In this document: positions 6,022 through 8,607 of the stretch, in pieces
How positions within the stretch are numbered: the stretch's first letter is position 1
How the letters are laid out: every line of letters starts with the position of its first letter
NCBI GenBank assembly: GCA_035291605.1
Contig: DATDRS010000205.1
Span: forward strand, 1-8,607
Reading direction: 5' to 3'
Source: DATDRS01 sp035291605
Lineage (GTDB): Bacteria; Chloroflexota; Anaerolineae; Anaerolineales; UBA6663
DNA length: 8,607 nt
Notes under the pieces: model-generated
The model's input: only the letters and a program-made list of their open reading frames with translations
Told to the model about the DNA's origin: nothing
Database searches by the model: none
Made by a program: the position numbers and the translations under genes

Positions 6022-7080
6022 TTACGACGCGACGCGCTTTCGGTCCAGGCCGAAGCAGTGCAGCTTCTCCTGGACAATGTTGAATCGAACCTCACCTCCG
6101 AGGCGCAGGGACGTCATCCCCGGCACGAGGCAGAGCAAGGTCTGCTCGCCCGACTCGATGTGGAGGATCGTCTCCACGCCCAGCGGCTCAGTCAGGACAA
6201 CCGTGCCGCCGAATTGGCCCCCGGGGTCGGGCTTCACGTCTTCGGGACGGATGCCCAGCAGGAACGAGGCGGGGAGCGTCGCGATGGGCGCGGGGATGTG
6301 CAGCTCGCTGCCCTTGACGCGCACCGTGCCGTTTTCGCGGCTGGCCTCGAACAGATTGATGCGCGGCGTGCCGACGAGCTGCGCCACGTACGTGGTCGCG
6401 GGCCGGTCGTAAATGTCGTCGGGCGTGCCCTCTTGAATGATGCGCCCTTCGGACAGCACCGCGATGCGGTCGGCCATGGTGAGCGCCTCGATCTGGTCGT
6501 GCGTCACGAACAGCGTGGTGCTGCCCTGCGTCTTCTGCAGATGCTTGAGCTCTACGCGCAGCGCCTCGCGCAGTTTGGCGTCCAGATTGGAGAGCGGCTC
6601 GTCCATCAGAAACACGCGCGGATTGCGCACGATAGCGCGGCCAATCGAGACGCGCTGCATCTCGCCGCCGGAAAGGTGGGCGGTCTTGCGCTTGAGCAGG
6701 TGGCTGATACGCAGTTTCTCGGCGGCCTCCTCGACCCGTTTGCGAATCTCCGGCTCCGGGACGCGCCGCAGCGGCGCGCGCAGTGGGAACGCCAGGTTGT
6801 CGTACACCGACATCGTGGGATACAGCGAATACTGCTGAAAGACAAAGGCCACGTCGCGGTCGGCGGGCGTGAGCGCGTCCACCGGCGCGCCGTCGAACAG
6901 CACACTGCCCTCATCCTGCCGTTCCAGCCCGGAGATCACGCGCAGCGAGGTGGTCTTGCCCGCGCCCGTGGGGCCGAGCAGCACAAAGAATTCCCCGTCT
7001 TTGACGGAGAAGGAGACGTCCTTCAAGGCCGTCACCCCGGGAAAGTCCTTGGTGATCTGTCGCAGTTCTATGTTGCTCAT
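6022..7080 (-). CDS. Carbohydrate ABC transporter ATPase (MsmX/UgpC type), second of two
   Basis: A 352-residue cytoplasmic ATPase that powers sugar or polyol uptake. Walker A is GPTGAGKTT (36-44), the Q-loop is FQQYSLYP (81-88), the ABC signature is LSGGEMQR (136-143), Walker B is VFLMDE (156-161) and the switch histidine is H194 in VTHDQ. A C-terminal regulatory region from about 235, with GIRPED (276-281), is the TOBE/MalK-like domain. All catalytic residues are present. Its ATG overlaps the stop of the preceding ATPase gene in an ATGA arrangement (7077-7080), and a GGGAGG site lies seven bases upstream inside that gene. Two non-identical ATPase genes side by side recall ABC importers such as the rhizobial glycerol system (GlpS/GlpT), so this protein may form a heterodimer with its neighbour. 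Substrate cannot be read from the sequence. Confidence 0.96.
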   Translation of the reverse strand: MSNIELRQITKDFPGVTALKDVSFSVKDGEFFVLLGPTGAGKTTSLRVISGLERQDEGSVLFDGAPVDALTPADRDVAFVFQQYSLYPTMSVYDNLAFPLRAPLRRVPEPEIRKRVEEAAEKLRISHLLKRKTAHLSGGEMQRVSIGRAIVRNPRVFLMDEPLSNLDAKLREALRVELKHLQKTQGSTTLFVTHDQIEALTMADRIAVLSEGRIIQEGTPDDIYDRPATTYVAQLVGTPRINLFEASRENGTVRVKGSELHIPAPIATLPASFLLGIRPEDVKPDPGGQFGGTVVLTEPLGVETILHIESGEQTLLCLVPGMTSLRLGGEVRFNIVQEKLHCFGLDRKRVAS

Positions 7081-8174
7081 TGGGCGGCCTCCCGGCGGAT
7101 CGCCGCTTCAGTTTCAGGATTGAAGAACCGGACCATCTCTGGGTTGAGATCAAAGCGCACTGGCGCGCCGATGGGGTAGTATGCCTGCCGGTCGCCGCGA
7201 ATGTGCACGATGTCCATCTCGTTCATATTGACGTGCAGCATCGTATAAGCGCCGTGCATATCGGAGGCATACACCTCGCCTGCGAGCGCTCCTTCCGGCT
7301 TGATGTGCGCCGCCTCGGGGCGGAAGCCCACGACCGCATCCTTCTCGCCCCCGAGCGCCTTCTGCAAAGGCTGCCGCCACGCAGGCAGAACCGAGTAGCG
7401 GTTATCAGCGCCGGGCATCTTCACCACCCCGTCGGCGAAGTGACCGGTGATCAAATTCATCCCGGGGCTGCCGATAAAGCGCGCCACAAACAGGTTGGCT
7501 GGGTCATAATACACGTCGGTCGGAGTCCCGACCTGTTGCACGACGGCACTGGACATGACGACAATGCGATCCCCCATCGCCATCGCCTCGATCTGGTCGT
7601 GAGTGACGTAGACGGTCGTGGCGTGTTGAAGGATGTGCAGGCGTTTGATCTCGGCCCGCATCGTCTCGCGGAATTCAGCATCCAGTGCGCCCAGCGGCTC
7701 GTCCATCAGAAACGCGGCTGGGCGGCGCACGAGAGCGCGCGCCAGCGCCACCCGCTGCTGGTCGCCGCCGCTCAGCTTGCCGGGACGCGTATTGAGCAAG
7801 TGCTCAATCTGCAACAACCTCACGACCTCGTTCAGCCGCTGCTCGATGGTCTCGCGTGATTCGCCCTGCGCCCGGAGCGGGAAGGTGATGTTGTCCCGCA
7901 CCGTGATGTGGGGATAGAGCGCATAGAACTGGAAGACGAAGGCGATGTCGCGGTCGCTGGGATGCCGCCACGTCACGTTGCGCCCGTTGAGCAGAATCTG
8001 TCCGCTGGTGACGGTCTCCAGTCCGGAGATCATCCGCAGCGTGGTCGTCTTGCCGCACCCCGACGGGCCGAGGAGCACGACGAACTCGCCGTCGTGAATG
8101 GTCAAGTCCATCGGCTTGACGGCGTGGAGATCACCGAATTTCTTTTCTACCTCACGAAGTTCAATCGTTGCCAT
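7077..8174 (-). CDS. Carbohydrate ABC transporter ATPase (MsmX/UgpC type), first of two
   Basis: A 365-residue ATPase of the CUT1 importer type. Walker A is GPSGCGKTT (36-44), the Q-loop is FQFYALYP (81-88), the signature is LSGGDQQR (134-141), Walker B is AAFLMDE (153-159) and the switch histidine is H192 in VTHDQ. The C-terminal TOBE-like region contains GFRPEAAHIKPEG. Catalytic residues are intact, so both ATPases in this locus look active. The protein differs clearly from its neighbour throughout, especially after about residue 240, so the pair is not a recent duplication. The ATG at 8174 has only a weak purine-rich stretch upstream (GAGAGA). It lies 51 bases after the permease gene, across a hairpin-bearing gap. 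A paired role with the second ATPase in one transporter is inferred from adjacency and overlap. Confidence 0.96.
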   Translation of the reverse strand: MATIELREVEKKFGDLHAVKPMDLTIHDGEFVVLLGPSGCGKTTTLRMISGLETVTSGQILLNGRNVTWRHPSDRDIAFVFQFYALYPHITVRDNITFPLRAQGESRETIEQRLNEVVRLLQIEHLLNTRPGKLSGGDQQRVALARALVRRPAAFLMDEPLGALDAEFRETMRAEIKRLHILQHATTVYVTHDQIEAMAMGDRIVVMSSAVVQQVGTPTDVYYDPANLFVARFIGSPGMNLITGHFADGVVKMPGADNRYSVLPAWRQPLQKALGGEKDAVVGFRPEAAHIKPEGALAGEVYASDMHGAYTMLHVNMNEMDIVHIRGDRQAYYPIGAPVRFDLNPEMVRFFNPETEAAIRREAAQ

Positions 8175-8202
8175 ACTTGTTCTCTCAGACCGGCCGGGTC
8201 CC

Positions 8203-8221
8203 AGAGACCTGGCAGGTCTCT
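8203..8221. repeat. Perfect 8-bp-arm hairpin between permease and ATPase genes
   Basis: AGAGACCT (8203-8210) and AGGTCTCT (8214-8221) are exact inverted copies with a GGC loop. The hairpin ends five bases from the permease stop codon at 8226-8228. There is no T-run on the downstream side of the minus strand, so it is more likely an mRNA-processing or stability element, or a leaky attenuator, than a full terminator. A shorter near-palindrome (GACC/GGTC arms) follows at 8188-8200. Confidence 0.7.
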
Positions 8222-8225
8222 CTCG

Positions 8226-8607
8226 TTACTGGCGGATGGCCCCGAACGTGATGCCGCGCAGGAGGTATTTCCGCAATGCGAAGGTGACGATCACGACCGG
8301 GATCAGGAAGCCCAGCGAGCCAGCGGCGATGGCCGACCACTCGATGCCGCCGCGCCCGAGCATGGTGGCGATGCTGGGCGGCGCGGTGCGGGCCTTTTCA
8401 CTCGTCAACATCAAGGCGAAGGCATACTCGTTCCAGGCGAAGATCAGGCAGAAGACCGTGGTCGCGGCGATGCCGGTGACGGCCTGCGGCAGCACGATCT
8501 TGTAAAAGGCCTGCCAGCGCGTGTAGCCGTCCACCAGGGCCGCCTCCTCGTACTCCTTGGGGATCTCGTCAATGAAGCCCTTCAACAGCCAGACCGAGAA
8601 CGACAGG
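8226..8607 (-). CDS. Carbohydrate ABC transporter permease (MalG/UgpE-like), partial
   Basis: The last 127 codons of an inner-membrane permease of a CUT1 sugar importer; the N-terminal part lies beyond the right edge. The cytoplasmic EAA loop that docks the ATPase is visible as EYEEAALVDGYTRWQAFYKIVLPQA (8472-8546 approximately), with the family pattern EAA...G.........LP. It is followed by a hydrophobic helix (GIAATTVFCLIFAWNEYAFAL), a periplasmic loop, and a last helix (GSLGFLIPVVIVTFALRKYL). The C-terminus YLLRGITFGAIRQ matches the usual RGLT-GAVK ending of MalG-type subunits. A TTG near 8585 should not be taken as the start, because LSFSVWLL just upstream continues the helix. A second permease and the binding protein are expected outside the window to the right. 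The gene is first in the visible series and is followed by both ATPase genes. Confidence 0.94.
   Translation of the reverse strand, partial: LSFSVWLLKGFIDEIPKEYEEAALVDGYTRWQAFYKIVLPQAVTGIAATTVFCLIFAWNEYAFALMLTSEKARTAPPSIATMLGRGGIEWSAIAAGSLGFLIPVVIVTFALRKYLLRGITFGAIRQ

Noticed and set aside
6003..6095. N-terminal extension of the epimerase to 6095
   Set aside because: The ATG at 6002 has an ideal AAGGAGG site and begins the conserved first strand, while the extension overlaps the end of the ATPase gene.
5845..7179. A 444-codon plus-strand open frame opposite the second ATPase gene
   Set aside because: It is antisense to an ATPase with all canonical motifs, and its own translation shows no recognisable domain.
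1..8607. CRISPR array, tRNA, transposase or integrase
   Set aside because: No regularly spaced direct repeats, cloverleaf-like sequence or mobile-element protein motifs were seen; nearly all bases belong to the metabolic and transport genes.

Overview
The window is a GC-rich bacterial segment in which every supported gene lies on the minus strand. Transcription runs from the right edge (8607) to the left edge (1), and both end genes are cut by the window. I see no tRNA, rRNA, CRISPR array, insertion sequence or integrase. Protein style, GC-rich codon use and small palindromic spacers would fit a Chloroflexota-type bacterium, but this is a weak inference because no taxonomic marker gene is present.

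Layout in transcription order. (1) The end of a CUT1-family carbohydrate ABC permease (8607-8226). (2) Two different MsmX/UgpC-type ABC ATPases overlapping by 4 bases (8174-7077 and 7080-6022). (3) A D-tagatose 3-epimerase-family sugar epimerase (6002-5154) in which all four family metal ligands and the other active-site residues can be placed. (4) A UPF0261 / Tm-1-like ATP-binding protein (5082-3877). (5) An unrecognised four-helix membrane protein (3848-3381). (6) A PEP-hydrolase-family TIM-barrel protein (3285-2455). (7) An FAD-linked oxidase of the GlcD / alkyl-DHAP-synthase type (2450-1017). (8) A probable small single-helix membrane protein (994-794). (9) The start of a GlcF/GlpC-like protein with two [4Fe-4S] motifs (831 to the left edge).

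The genes read as one catabolic locus: import of a sugar or polyol, epimerisation of a ketose, processing by the Tm-1-type pair, and oxidation of a hydroxy acid or alcohol by the flavin/iron-sulfur pair. The substrate is not determined by the sequence.

The most unusual points are these. The two halves of the Tm-1 protein (joined in one chain in tomato) occur here as separate genes flanking an unknown membrane protein. The iron-sulfur protein keeps both ferredoxin motifs, but its first CCG domain has lost every cysteine position. Intergenic gaps carry nested or mutually exclusive inverted repeats, two of which share a related core.
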